This document shows, in pieces, positions 10,054 through 23,838 of a stretch of 64,000 bases of DNA. How positions within the stretch are numbered: the first letter of the stretch is position 1; the number at the start of each line of letters is the position of its first letter. The notes under the pieces are model-generated. The model did no database searches and was not told where the DNA came from. It was given only the letters and a program-made list of their open reading frames with translations. The stretch is from assembly GCA_016785225.1 (NCBI GenBank), contig JAFBJZ010000413.1, positions 1 through 64,000 of the forward strand, written 5' to 3'. The stretch is from Psettodes erumei (taxonomy: Eukaryota; Chordata; Actinopteri; Pleuronectiformes; Psettodidae). The translations under genes and the position numbers were made by a program.

Positions 10054-13000
10054 CTGTGTTTTGATAAACATCGGTGCCTGGAATCATAAAATAACCCTTT
10101 AATATCATTCTTGGTCAGTTGACAATGCACATGGAGCGAAAAGTTCATGGGTCCCCGCTTCTGGACCAGAGAAAACAGGCCAGTGACTGTGAGATTTTCT
10201 CGCCGAGAAAAGCACTTAATGGACGGTCATGTGTTTTCATATCTCGCCGAGAAAAGCATCTAATGCACGGTACTGTGTTTTGATAGACATCGGTGCCTGG
10301 AATCATAAAATAACACTTTCATATCATTCTTGGTCAGTTGAAAATGCATATGGAGCAAAAAGTTGATGGATCCACGCTTCTGCACAAGAGCAAACAGGCA
10401 TATGACCAAAAGTTGCTTTTCTCGCCGAGAAAAGCACTAAATGCACGGTACTGTGTTTGGGGGGACATGGGTGCATGGAATCATGAAATAACACTTTAGT
10501 ATCATTCTTTGTCAGTTGATAATGGATATAAACCAAAAAATTCCATGGGTCACCCCTTCTGTACAAGTTCAAACAGGCCGGTGAGTGTGAGCTTTTCTCG
10601 CCGAGAAAAGCACTTAATGGACGGTCATGTGTTTTTATATTTCGCCGAGAAAAGCGCTTAATGCACGGTACTGTGTTTTGGGGGACATGGGTGTCTGGAA
10701 TCATAAAATAACACTTTAATATTATTCTTGGTCAGTTGACAGTCCATATGGAGCAAAAAGTTCATGGGTCACCGCTTCTGCAAAAGAGCAAACAGGCATA
10801 TGACCAAAACCTGCTTTTTTCGCCGAGAAAAGCACTTCATGCACGGTACTGTGTTTTGGGGGACATGGTTGCATGGAATCATGAAATAACACTTTAGTAT
10901 CATTCTTTGTCAGTTGGTAATGGATATAAAGAAAAAAATTCAGTGGTCACCCCTTCTGCACAAGTTCAAACAGGCCGGTGAGTGTGAGCTTTTCTCGCCG
11001 AGAAAAGCACTTAATGGACGTTCATGCGTTTTTATATCTCACTGAGAAAAGCACCTAATGCACGGTACTGTGTTTTTGATAGACGTCGGTACCTGGAATC
11101 ATAAAATAACACTTTAATATCATTCTTGGTCAGTTGACAATGCATATGGAGCAAAAAGTTGATGGGTCCCCGCTTCTGCACAGAGCAAACAGGCATATGA
11201 CCAAAACCTGCTTTTCTCGCCGAGAAAAGCACTTAATAAACGGTACTGTGTTTTGGGGGACATGGGTGACTGCAATTATAAAAATAACACTTTCATATCA
11301 TTCTTGGTCAGTTGACAGTATATATGGAGCGAAAAGTTCATGGTTCCCCGCTTCTGCACAAGTGCAAACAGGCATATGACCAAAACCTGCTTTTCTCGCA
11401 GAGACAAGCACTAAATGCACGGTACTGTGTTTTGGGGGACATAGGTGCCTGGAATCATAAAAATAACACTTTTATATCATTGTTGGTCAGTTGATAATGG
11501 ATATCAAGCAAAAATTCCATGGGTCACCCCTTCTGCACAAGTTCAAACAGGCTGGTGAGTGTGAGGTTGTCTTAACGAGAAAAGCACTTAATGGACGGTA
11601 CTGTGTTTTGATAGACATCGGTGCCTGGAATCATAAAATAACACTTTCATATCATTCTTGGTCAGTTGACAATATATATGAAGCGAAAAGTTCATGGGTC
11701 CACGCTTCTGCACAAGAGCAAACAGGCATATGACCAAAACCTGCTTTTCTCGCCGAGAAAAGCACTTAATGGACGGTCATGTGTTTTTATATCTCGCTGA
11801 GAAAAGCACTTAATGCACGGTACTGTGTTTTTATATCTCGCCGAGAAAAGCACTTAATGCACGGTACTGTGTTTTGGGGGACATGGGTGCCTGGAATCAT
11901 AAAAATAACACTTTTATATCATTGTTGGTCAGTTGACAATGCATATGGAGCAAAAAGTTGAAGGATCCACGCTTCTGCACAAGAACAAAGAGGCATATGA
12001 CCAAAACCTGCTTTTCTCGCCGAGAAAAGCACTTAATGAACGGTACTGTGTTTTGGGGGACATGGGTGCCTGGAATCATGAAATAACACTTTTATATCAT
12101 TGTTGGTCAGTTGACAATGCATATGGAACAAAAAGTTCATGGATCCACGGGTCTGCACAAGAGCAAACAGGCATATGACCAAAAGCTGCTTTTCTCGCCG
12201 AGAAAAGCACTAAATGCACGGTACTGTGTTTTTGGGGACGTGGGTGCCTGGAATCATAAAAATAACACTTTTATATCATTGTTGGTCAGTTGATAATGGA
12301 TATAGACCAAAAATTCCATCGGTCACCCCTTCTGCACAAGTTCAAACAGGCCGGTGAGTGTCAGCTTTTCTCACTGAGAAAAGCACCTGATGGACGGAAC
12401 TGTGTTTTGATAGACATCGGTGCCTTGAATCATAAAATAAAACTTTCATATCATTCTTGGTCAGTTGTGAATGCATATGGAGCAAAAAGTTCATGGGTCC
12501 CCGCTTCTGGACAAGAGCAAACAGGCCAGTGACTGTGAGATTTTCTCGCCGAGAAAAGCACTTAATGGACGTTCATGCGTTTTTATATCTCACCGAGAAA
12601 AGCACCTAATGCACGGTACTGTGTTTTGATAGACATCGGTGCCTGGAATCAAAAAATAACACTTTCATATCATTCTTGGTCAGTTGACATTATATATGAA
12701 GTGAAAAGTTCATGGGTCCCCGCTTTTGCAGAAGAGCAAACAGGCATCTGACCAAAACTTGCTTTTCTCGCAGAGAAAAGCATGAAATGCACGGTACTGT
12801 GTTTTGGGGGGCATGGGTGCCTGGAATCATAAAAATAACACTTTTATATCATTGTTGGTCAGTTGATAATGGATATAAAGCAAAAATTCCATGGGTCACC
12901 CCTTCTGCACAAGTTCAAACAGGCCGGTGAGTGTCAGCTTTTCTCGCCGAGAAAAGCACTTAATGGACGGTACTGTGTTTTGATAGACATCGTTGCATGG

Positions 13001-16000
13001 AATCATAAAAATAACACTTTCATATCATTCTTGGTCAGTTGACAATATATATGGAGCAAAAAGTTAATGGGTCCCCGCTTCTGCACAAGAGCAAACAGGC
13101 ATTTGACCAAAACCAGCTTTTCTCCCCGAGAAAATCACTAAATGCACTGTACTGTGTTTTGGGGGAGATGGTTGCATGGAATCATGAAATAACACTTTAG
13201 TATCATTCTTTTTCAGTTGGTAATGGATATAAAGGAAAGAATTCCATGGGTCACCTCTTCTGTACAAGAGCAAACACGCCAGTGAGTGTGAGCTTTTCTC
13301 ACCGAGAAAAGCACTAAATGCACAGTACTGTGTTTTGGGGGGACATGGGTGCCTGGAATCATGAAATAACACTTTTATATCATTGTTGGTCAGTTGACAA
13401 TGCATATGGAGCAAAAAGTTCATGGATCCACGCTTCTGCACAAGAGCAAACAGGCATATGACCAAAACCTGCTTTTCTCGCCGAGAAAAGCACTTAATGA
13501 ACGGTACTGTGTTTTGGGAGACATGGGTGCCTGGAATCATAAAAATAACACTTTTATATCATTGTTGGTCAGTTGATAATGGATATAAAGCAAAAAATAT
13601 TGCAAAAAAATTTGCAACAATATTTGCTTTATATGGGTCACCCCTTCTGCACAAGTTCAAACAGGCCGGTGAGTGTGATGTTTTCTCGCAGAGAAAAGCA
13701 CTTAATGGACGGTACTGTGTTTTGATAGACATCGGTGCCTGGAATCATAAATTAACACTTTAATATCATTCTTGGTCAGTTGACAATGCATATGGAGCAA
13801 AAAGTTCATGGGTCCCCGCTTCTGGACAAGAGCAAACAGGCCAGTGACTGTGAGATTTTCTCGCCGAGAAAAGCACTTAATGGACGGTCTTGTGTTTTAA
13901 TATCTCACCGAGAAAAGCACCTAATGCACGGTACTGTGTTTTGATAGACATCGGTGCCTGGAATCATAAAGTAACAGTTTAATATCATTCTTGGTCAGTT
14001 GAAAATGCATATGGAGCAAAAAGTTCATGGGTCCCCACTTCTGGTCAAGAGCAAACAGGCCAGTGACTGTGAGATTTTCTCGCCGAGAAAAGCACTTAAT
14101 GGACGGTCATGTGTTTTTATATCTCGCCGAGAAAAGCACCGAATGCACAGTACTGTGTTTTGATAGACATCGGTGCCTGGAATCATAAAATAACACTTTA
14201 ATATCATTCTTGGTCAGTTGACAATGCATATGGAGCAAAAAGTTGATGGGTCCCCGCTTCTGCACAAGAGCAAACAGGCATATGACCAAAACCTGCTTTT
14301 CTCGCCGAGAAAAGCACTTAATGAACGGTACTGTGTTTTGGGGGACATGGGTGCCTGGAATCATGAAATAACACTTTTATATCACTGTTGGTCAATTGAC
14401 AATGCATATGGAGCAAAAAGTTCATGGATCTACGCTTCTGCACAAGTTCAAACAGGCCGGTGAGTGTCAGCTTTTCTCGCCGAGAAAAGCACTTAATGGA
14501 CAGTACTGTGTTTTGATAGACATCGGTGCCTGGAATCATAAAGTAACAGTTTAATATCATTCTTGGTCAGTTGAAAATGCATATGGAGCAAAAAGTTCAT
14601 GGGTCCCCGCTTCTGGACAAGAACAAACAGGCCAGTGACTGCGAGATTTTCTCGCTGAGAAAAGCACTTAATGAACGGTCATGTGTTTTTATATCTCGCC
14701 GAGAAAAGCAACTAATGCACGGTACTGTGTTTTCATAGACATTGGTGCCTGGAATCATAAAATAACACTTTAATATCATTCTTGGTCAGTTGACAATGCA
14801 TATGGAGCAAAAAGTTGAAGGGTTCCCGCTTCTGCACAAGAACAAATAGGCATATGACCAAAACCTGCTTTTCTCGCCGGGAAAAGCACTTAATGAACGG
14901 TACTGTGTTTTGATAGACATCGGTGCCCGGAATCATAAAATAACACTTTAATATCATTCTTGGTCAGTTAACAATGCATATGGAGCAAAAAGTTCATGGG
15001 TCCCCACTTCTGGACAAGAGCAAACAGGCCAGTGACTGTGAGATTTTCTCGCCGAGAAAAGCACTTAATGGACAGGCATGTGTTTTTATATCTCGCCGAG
15101 AAAAGCACCTGATGCACGGTACTGTGTTTTGATAGACATTGGTTCCTGGAATCATAAAATAACACTTTAATATCATTCTTGGTCAGTTGAAAATGCATAT
15201 GGAGCAAAAACTTCATGGATCCCCACTTCTGGTCAAGAGCAAACAGGCCAGTGACTGTGAGATTTTCTCGCCGAGAAAAGCACTTAATGGACGGTCATGT
15301 GTTTTTATATCTCGCCGAGAAAAGCACCGAATGCACAGTACTGTGTTTTGATAGACATCGGTGCCTGGAATCATTAAATAACACTTTAATATCATTCTTG
15401 GTCAGTTGACAATGCATATGGAGTAAAAAGTTTATGGGTCCCCGCTTCTGCACAAGAGCAAACAGGCATATGACCAAAACCTGCTTTTCTCGCCGAGAAA
15501 AGCACTTAATGAACGGTACTGTGTTTTCGGGGACATGGGTGCCTGGAATCATGAAATAACACTTTTATATCATTGTTGGTCAATTGACAATGCATATGGA
15601 GCAAAAAGTTCATGGATCCACGGTTCTGCACAAGAGCAAACAGGCATATGACCAAAACCTGCTTTTCTCACCGAGAAAAGCACTTAATGAACGGTACTGT
15701 GTTTTGGGGGACATGGGTGCCTGGAATCATGAAATAACACTTTTATATCATTGATGGTCAGTAGACAATGCATATGGAGCAAAAAGTTCATGGATCCACG
15801 CTTCTGCACAAGAGCAAACAGGCATATGACCAACACCTGCTTTTCTCGCTGAGAAAAGCACTTAATGAACGTTACTGTTTTTTGGGGCACATGGGTGCCT
15901 GGAATCATGAAATAACACTTTTATATCATTGTTGGTCAGTTGACAATGCATATGGAGCAAAAAGTTCATGGATCCACGCTTCTGCACAAGAGCAAATAGG

Positions 16001-19000
16001 CATATGACCGAAAGCTGCTTTTCTCGCCGAGAAAACCACTAAATGCACGGTACTGTGTTTGGGGGAACATGGGTGCATGGATTCATGAAATAACCCTTTA
16101 GTATCATTCTTTGTCAGTTGATAATGGATATAAACCAAAAAATTCCATAGGTCACCCCTTCTGTACAAGTTCAAACAGGCCGGTGAGTGTGAGCTTTTCT
16201 CGCAGAGAAAAGCACTTAATGCACTGAACTGTGTTTTGGGGGACATGGGTGCCTGCAATCATAAAAATAACACTTTCATATCATTCTTGGTCAGTTGACA
16301 ATATATATGAAGCAAAAAGTTCATGGGTCCCCGCTTCTGTACAAGAGCAAACAGGCATATGACCAAAACCTGCTTTTCTCGCCGAGAAAAGCACTTAATG
16401 AACGGTACTGTGTTTTGATAGACATCGGTAGCTGGAATCATAAAATAACACTTTAATATCATTGTTGGTCAGTTGACAATATATATGAAGCAAAAAGTTC
16501 ATGGATTCACGCTTCTGCACAAGAGCAAACAGGCATATGACCAAAAGCTGCTTTTCTCGCCGAGAAAAGCACTAAATGCACGGTACTGTGTTTTGGGGGA
16601 CATGGGTGCCTGGAATCATAAAAATAACACTTTTATATCATTGTTGGTCAGTTGATACTGGATATAAAGCAAACATTCCATGGGTCACCCCTTCTGCACA
16701 AGTTCAAACAGGCCGGTGAGTGTGACCTTTTCTCGCCGAGAAAAGCACTTAATGGACGGTACTGTGTTTTGATAAACATCGGTAGCTGGAATCATAAAAT
16801 AACACTTTAATATCATTCTTCGTCAGTTGACAAGGCATATGGAGCAAAAAGTTCATGGATCCACGCTTCTGCACAATAGCAAACAGGCATATGACCAAAA
16901 CCTGCTTTTCTCGCCGAGAAAAGCACTTAATGAACGGTACTCTGCTTTGGGGACATGGGTGCCTGGAATCATAAAAATAACACTTTTATATCATTCTTAG
17001 TCAGTTGACAATATATACGAAGCAAAAAGTTCATAGGTCCCCGCTTCTGCACAAGAGCAAACAGGCATATGACCAAAACGTGCTTTTCTCACAGAGAAAA
17101 TCATGAAATGCACGGTACTGTGTTTTGGGGGGCATGGGTGCCTGGAATCATAAAAATAACACTTTTATATCATTGTTGGTCAGTTGATAATGGATAAAAA
17201 CCAAAAATTCCATGGGTCACCCCTTCTGTACAAGTTCAAAAAGGCCGGTGAGTGTCAGCTTTTCTCGACGACAAAGGCACTTAATGAACAGTACTGTGTT
17301 TTGATAGACATCGGTGCCTGGAATCATAAAATAACACTTTAATATCATTCTTGGTCAGTTGACAATGCATATGGAGCAAAAAGTTCATGGGTCCCCACTT
17401 CTGGACAAGAGCAAACAGGCCAGTGACTGTGAGATTTTCTCGCCGAGAAAAGCACTTAATGGACGGTCATGTGTTTTTATATCTCGCCGAGAAAAGCACC
17501 TACTGCACGGTACTGTGTTTTGATAGACATCGGTGCCTGGAATCATAAAATAACACTTTAATATCATTCTTGGTCAGTTGACAATGCATATGGAGCAAAA
17601 AGTTGATGGGTCCCCGCTTGTGCACAAGAGCAAACAGGCATATGACCAAAACCTGCTTTTCTCGCCGAGAAAAACACTTAAGGAACGGTACTGTGTTTTG
17701 GGGGACATGGGTGCCTGGAATCATAAAATAACACTTTTATATCATTGTTGGTCCGTTGACAATGCATATGGAGCAAAAAGTTCATGGATCCACGCTTCTG
17801 CACAAGAGCAAACAGGCATATGACCAAAACCTTCTTTTCTGCCCAAGAAAATCACTAAATGCACGGTACTGTGTTTTGGGGGAGATGGTTGCATGGAATC
17901 ATGAAATAACACTTTAGTATCATTCTTTGTCAGTTGGTAATGGATATAAAGGAAAAAATTCCATGGGTCACCCCTTCTGCACAAGAGCAAACAGGCCAGT
18001 GAGTGTGAGCTTTTCTCGCTGAGAAAAGCACTTAATGGACGGTACTGTGTTTTGATAGACATCGGTTCCTGGAATCATAAAATAACACTTCAATATCATT
18101 CTTGGTCAGTTGACAATGCATATGGAGCAACAAGTTCATGGGTCCCGCTTCTGGAAAGGACCAAACAGGCCAGTGACTGTGAGATTTTCTCGCCGAGAAA
18201 AGCACTTAATGGACGGTCATGTGTTTTTATATCTCGCCGAGAAAGGCACCTAATGCACGGTACTGTGTTTTGATAGACATCGGTGCCTGGAATCATAAAA
18301 TAACACTTTAATATCATTCTTGGTCAGCTGACACTGCATATGGATCAAAAAGTTGATGGGTCCCCGCTTCTGCACAAGAGCAAACAGGCATATGACCAAA
18401 ACGTGCTTTTCTCGCCGAGAAAAGCACATAATTAACGGTACTGTGTTTTGGGGGACATGGGTGCCTGCAATCATGAAATAACACTTTTATATCATTCTTG
18501 GTCAGTTGACAATATATATGGAGCAAAAAGTTCATGGGTCCCCGCTTCTGCACAAGAGCAAACAGGCATATGACCAAAACCTGCTTTTCTCCCCGAGAAA
18601 ATCACTAAATGCACGGTACTGTGTTTTGGGGGAGATGGTTGCATGGAATCATGAAATAACACTTTTATATCATTGTTGGTCAGTGGAGAATGCATATGGA
18701 GCAAAAGGTTCATGGATCCACGCTTCTGCACAAGAGCAAACAGGCATATGACCAAAAGTTGCTTTTCTCGCCGAGAAAAGCACTAAATGCACGGTACTGT
18801 GTTTTTGGGGACATGGGTGCCTGGAATCATAAAAAAACACTTTTATATCATTGTTGGTTAGTTGATAATGGATATAAAGCAAAAATTCCATGGGTCACTC
18901 CTTCTGCACAAGTTCAAACAGGCCAGTGAACGCGAAGCTTTTCGAGCCGAGAAAAGCACTTAATGGACGGTACTGTGTTTTGATAGACATCTTTGCCTGG

Positions 19001-22000
19001 AATCATAAAATAACACTTTAATATCATTTTTGGTCAGTTGACAATGCATATAGAGCAAAAAGTTCATGGGTCCCCGCTTCTGCACAAGAGCAAACAGGCA
19101 TATGACCAAAACGTGCTTTTCTCGCAGAGAAAATCATGAAATGCACGGTACTGTGTTTTGGGGGGCATGGGTGCCTGGAATCATAAAAATTACACTTTTA
19201 TATCATTGCTGGTCAGTTGATAATGGATATGAAGCAAAAAATTCCATGGGTCACCTCTTCTGCACAAGTTCAAACAGGCCGGTGAGTGTCAGCTTTTCCC
19301 GCTGAGAAAAGCACTTAATGGACGGTTCTGTGTTTTTATATCTCGCCGAGAAAAGCACTTAATGGACGGTAATGTGTTTTGATAGACATCGGTGCCTGGA
19401 ATCATAAAATAACACTTTAATATCATTCTTGGTCAGTTGACAATGCATATGGGGCAAAAAGTTGATGGGTCCCCGCTTCTGCACAAGAGCAAACAGGCAT
19501 ATGACCAAAACCTGCTTTTCTCGCCGAAAAAAGCACTTAATCTGTGTTTTGGGTGACATCGGTGCCTGGAATCATAAAATAACACTTTTATATAATTGTT
19601 GGTGAGTTGATAATGCATATGGAGCAAAAAGTTCGTGGATCCACGCTTCTGCACAAGAGCAAACAGGCATATCACCAAAAGCTGCTTTTCTCGCTGAGAA
19701 AAGCACTAAATGGACGGTACTGTGTTTTGATAGACATCGCTGCCTGGAATCATAAAATAACACTTTAATATCATTCTTGGTCAGTTGACAATGCATATGG
19801 AGCAAAAAGTTGATGGGTCCCCGCTTCTGCACAAGAGCAAACAGGCATGTGACCAAAAGCTGCTTTTCTCGCCGAGAAAAGCACTAAATGCACGGCACTG
19901 TGTTTGGGGGGACATCGGTGCATGGAATCATGAAATAACACTTTAGTATCATTCTTTGTCAGTTGATAATGGATATAAACCAAAAAATTCCATGGGTCCC
20001 CGCTTCTGTACAAGTTCAAACAGGTCGGTGAGTGTGAGCTTTTCTCGCCGAGAAAAGCACTTAATGGACGGTCATGTGTTTTTATATCTCGCCGAGAAAA
20101 GCACTTAATGCACGGTACTGTGTTTTGGGGGACATGGGTGCCTTGAATCATAAAATAACACTTTTATATCATTGTTGGTCAGTTGATAATGGATAGAAAG
20201 CAAAAATTCCATGGGTCACCCTTTCTGCACAAGTTCAAACAGGCCGGTGAGTGTGAGCTTTTCTCGCCGAGAAAAGCACTTAATGGACTGTACTGTGTTT
20301 TGATAGACATCGGTGCATGGAATCAAAAAATAACACTTTAATATCATTCTTGTTCAGTTGAAAATGCATATGGAGCAAAAAGTTCATGGGTCCCCCCTTC
20401 TGGACAAGAGCAAACAGGCCAGTGACTGTGAGATTTTCTCGCCGAGAAAAGCACTTAATGGACGGTCATGTGTTTTTATATCTCGCCGAAAAAAGCACCT
20501 AATGCACTGTACTGTGTTTTGATAGACATCGGTGCCTGGAATCATAAAATAACACTTTAATATCATTCTTGGTCAGTCGACAATGCATATGGAGCAAAAA
20601 GTTGATGGGTCCCCGCTTCTGCACAAGAGCAAACAGGCATATGACCAAAACCTGCTTTTCTCGCTGAGAAAAGCACTTAATGAACGGTACTGTGTTTTGG
20701 GGGACATGGGTGCCTGGAATCATGAAATAACACTTTTATATCATTGTTGGTCAGTTGACAATGCATATGGAGCAAAAAGTTCATGGATCCACGCTTCTGC
20801 ACAAGAGCAAACAGGCATATGACCAAAACCTGCTTTTCTCGCCGAGAAAGGCACTTAATGAACGGTACTGTGTTTTGGGGGACATGGGTGCCTGGAATCA
20901 TGAAATAACAATTTTATATCATTGTTGGTCAGTTGACAATGCATATGGAGCAAAAAGTTCATGGATCCACGCTTCTGCACAAGAGCAAACAGGCATATGA
21001 ACAAAACCTGCTTTTCTCGCCGAGAAAAGCACTAAATGCACGGTACTGTGTTTTGGGGGGCATGGGTGCCTGGAATCATAAAAATAACACTTTCATATCA
21101 TTCGTGGTCAGTTGACAATATATATATGGAGCGAAAAGTTCATGGGTCCCCGCTTCTGCACAAGAGCAAACAGGCATATGACCAAAACCTGCTTTTCTCC
21201 CCGAGAAAATCACTAAATGCACGGTACTGTGTTTTGGGGGAGATGGTTGCATGGAATCATGAAATAACACTTTAGTATCATTCTTTGTCAGTTGGTAATG
21301 GATATAATGAAAAAAAATTCCATGGGTCACTCCTTCTGCACAAGAGCAAACAGGCCAGTGAGTGTGAGCTTTTCTCGCCGAGAAAAGCACTTAATGGACG
21401 GTACTGTGTTTTGGGCGACATGGGTGCCTGGAATCATGAAATAAAACTTTTATATCATTGTTGGTCAATTGACAATGCATATGGAGCAAAAAGTTCATGG
21501 ATCCACGCTTCTTTACAAGAGCAAACAGGCATATGACCAAAAGCACTAAATGCACGGTACTGTGTTTTTGGGGACATCAGTGCTTGGAATCATAAAAAGA
21601 CACTTTCATATCATTCTTGGTCAGTTGACAATATATATGGAGCGAAAAGTTCATGGGTCCCCGCTTCTGCAAAAGAGCAAACAGGCATATGACCAAAACC
21701 TGCTTTTCTCGCTGAGAAAAGCACTTAATGAACAGTACTGTGTTTTGGGGGACATGGGTGCCTGGAATCATGAAATAACACTTTTATATCATTGTTGGTC
21801 GATTGACAATGCATATGGAGCAAAAAGTTCATGGGTCCCCGCTTCTGCACAAGAGCAAACAGGCATATGACCAAAACGTGTTTTTCTCCCCGAGAAAATC
21901 ACTAAATGCACGGTACTGTGTTTTGGGGGAGATGGTCACATGGAATCATGAAATAACACTTTAGTATCATTCTTTGTCAGTTGGTAATGGATATAAAGAA

Positions 22001-23838
22001 AAAAATTCCATGGGTCACCCATTCTTCACAAGAGCAAACAGGCCAGTGAGTGTGAGCTTTTCTCGCCGAGAAAAGCACTTAATGGACGGTCATGTGTTTT
22101 TATATATCGCCGAGAAAAGCACCTAATGCACGGTACTGTGTTTTGATAGACATCGGTGCCTGGAATCATAAAATAACACTTTAATATCATTCTTGGTCAG
22201 TTGACAATGCATATGGAGCAAAAAGTTGATGGGTCCCCGCTCCTGGACAAGAGCAAACAGGCCAGTGACTGTGAGATTTGCTCGCCGAGAAAAGCGCTTA
22301 ATGGACGGTCATGTGTTTTTATATCTCGCCGAGGAAAACACCTAATGCACGGTACTGTGTTTTGATAGACATCGGTGCCTGGAATCATAAAATAACACTT
22401 TAATATCATTCTTGGTCAGTTGACAATGTATATGGAGCAAAAAGTTCATGGGTCCCCGCTTCTGCACAAGAGCAAACAGGCATATGACCAAAACCTGCTT
22501 TTCTCGCCGAGAAAAGCACTTAATGATAACCATGATAACGGTACTGTGTTTTGGGGGACATGGGTGCCTGTAATTATAAAAATAACACTTTTATATCATT
22601 GTTGGTCAGTTGGTAATGGATATAAAGCAAAAATTCCATGGGTCACCCCTTCTGCACAAATTCAAACAGGCCAGTGACCGTCAGCTTTTCTCCCCGAGAA
22701 AAGCACTTAATGAACGGTACTGTGTTTTGATAGACATCGGTGCCTGGAATTATAAAATAACACTTTAATATCATTCTTGGTCAGTTGACAATGCATATGG
22801 AGCAAAAAGTTGATGGGTCCCCGCTTCTGCACAAGAGCAAACAGGCATATTACCAAAACCTGCTTTTCTCGCCAGAGAAAATCACTAAATGCACGGTACT
22901 GTGTTTTGGGGAGATGGTTGCCTGGAATCATGAAATAACACTTTAGTATCATTCTTTGTCAGTTGGTAATGGATATAAAGAAAAAAATGCCATGGGTCAC
23001 CCCTTCTGCACAAGAGCAAACAGGCCAGTGAGTGTGAGCTTTTCTCGCCGAGAAAAGCACTTAATGGACGGTACTGTGTTTTGACAGAAATCGGTGCCTG
23101 GAATCATAAAATAACACTTTAATATCATTCTTGGTCAGTTGACAATATATATGAAGCGAAAAGTTCATGGGTCCCCGCTTCTGCACAAGAGCAAAGAGGC
23201 ATATGACCAAAACGTGCTTTTCTCACAGAGAAAATCATGAAATGCACGGCACTGTGTTTTGGGGGGCATGGGTGCCTGCACTCATAAAAATAACACTTTT
23301 ATATCATTGTTGGTCAGTTGATAGTGCATATGGAGCAAAAAGTTCATGGATCCACGCTTCTGCACAAGAGCAAACAGGCATATGACCAAAACCTGCTTTT
23401 CTCGCCGAGAAAAGCACTTAATGGACGGTACTGTGTTTTGATAGACATCGGTGCCTGGAATCATAAAAATAACACTTTTATATCATTGTTGGTCAGTTGA
23501 TAATGGATATAAAGCAAAAATTCCATGGGTCACCCCTTCTGCACAAGTGAAAACAGGCCGGTGAGTGTCAGCTTTTCTCGCCGAGAAAAGCACTTAATGG
23601 ACGGTACTGTGTTTTGGGGGAGATGGTTACATGGAATCATGAAATAAAACTTTAGTATCATTCTTTTTCAGTTGGTAATGGATATAAAGAAAAAGATTCC
23701 ATGGGTCACCCCTTCTGCACAAGAGCAAACAGGCCAGTGAGTGTGAGATTTTCTCGCCGAGAAAAGCACTTAATGGACAGTACTGTGTTTTTATATCTCG
23801 CAGAGAAAAGCACATAATGAACGGTACTTGTGTTTTGG
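10054..23838 (+). repeat. 178-bp satellite array, main forward block
   Basis: About 13.8 kb of head-to-tail units; well-preserved neighbours are exactly 178 bp apart (for example at 20583, 20761 and 20939). Each unit starts with a palindrome CTTTTCTC-NNN-GAGAAAAG whose arms are conserved while the three central bases vary (GCC, GCA, GCT, ACC, ACT, CCC). Three unit flavours recur: one with GATAGACATCGGTGCC, one with GGGGGACATGGGTGCC, and one with TGGATATAAAGC plus GGGTCACCCCTTCTGC. A 44 bp short module (GGACGGTCATGTGTTTTTATATCTCGC) is inserted between two palindromes in many places, for example 14084-14127. No gene is embedded; open frames of 60-130 codons are shadows of the repeat. Confidence 0.96.
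13583..13634. repeat. Unique palindromic insertion inside one satellite unit
   Basis: In one unit the normal ATATAAAGCAAAAATTCC is replaced by a foldback in which ATATAAAGCAAA is answered about 30 bases later by TTTGCTTTATAT, with ATATTGCAAA and TTTGCAACAATAT in between. No other unit seen has it. It looks like a local template switch. Confidence 0.75.
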
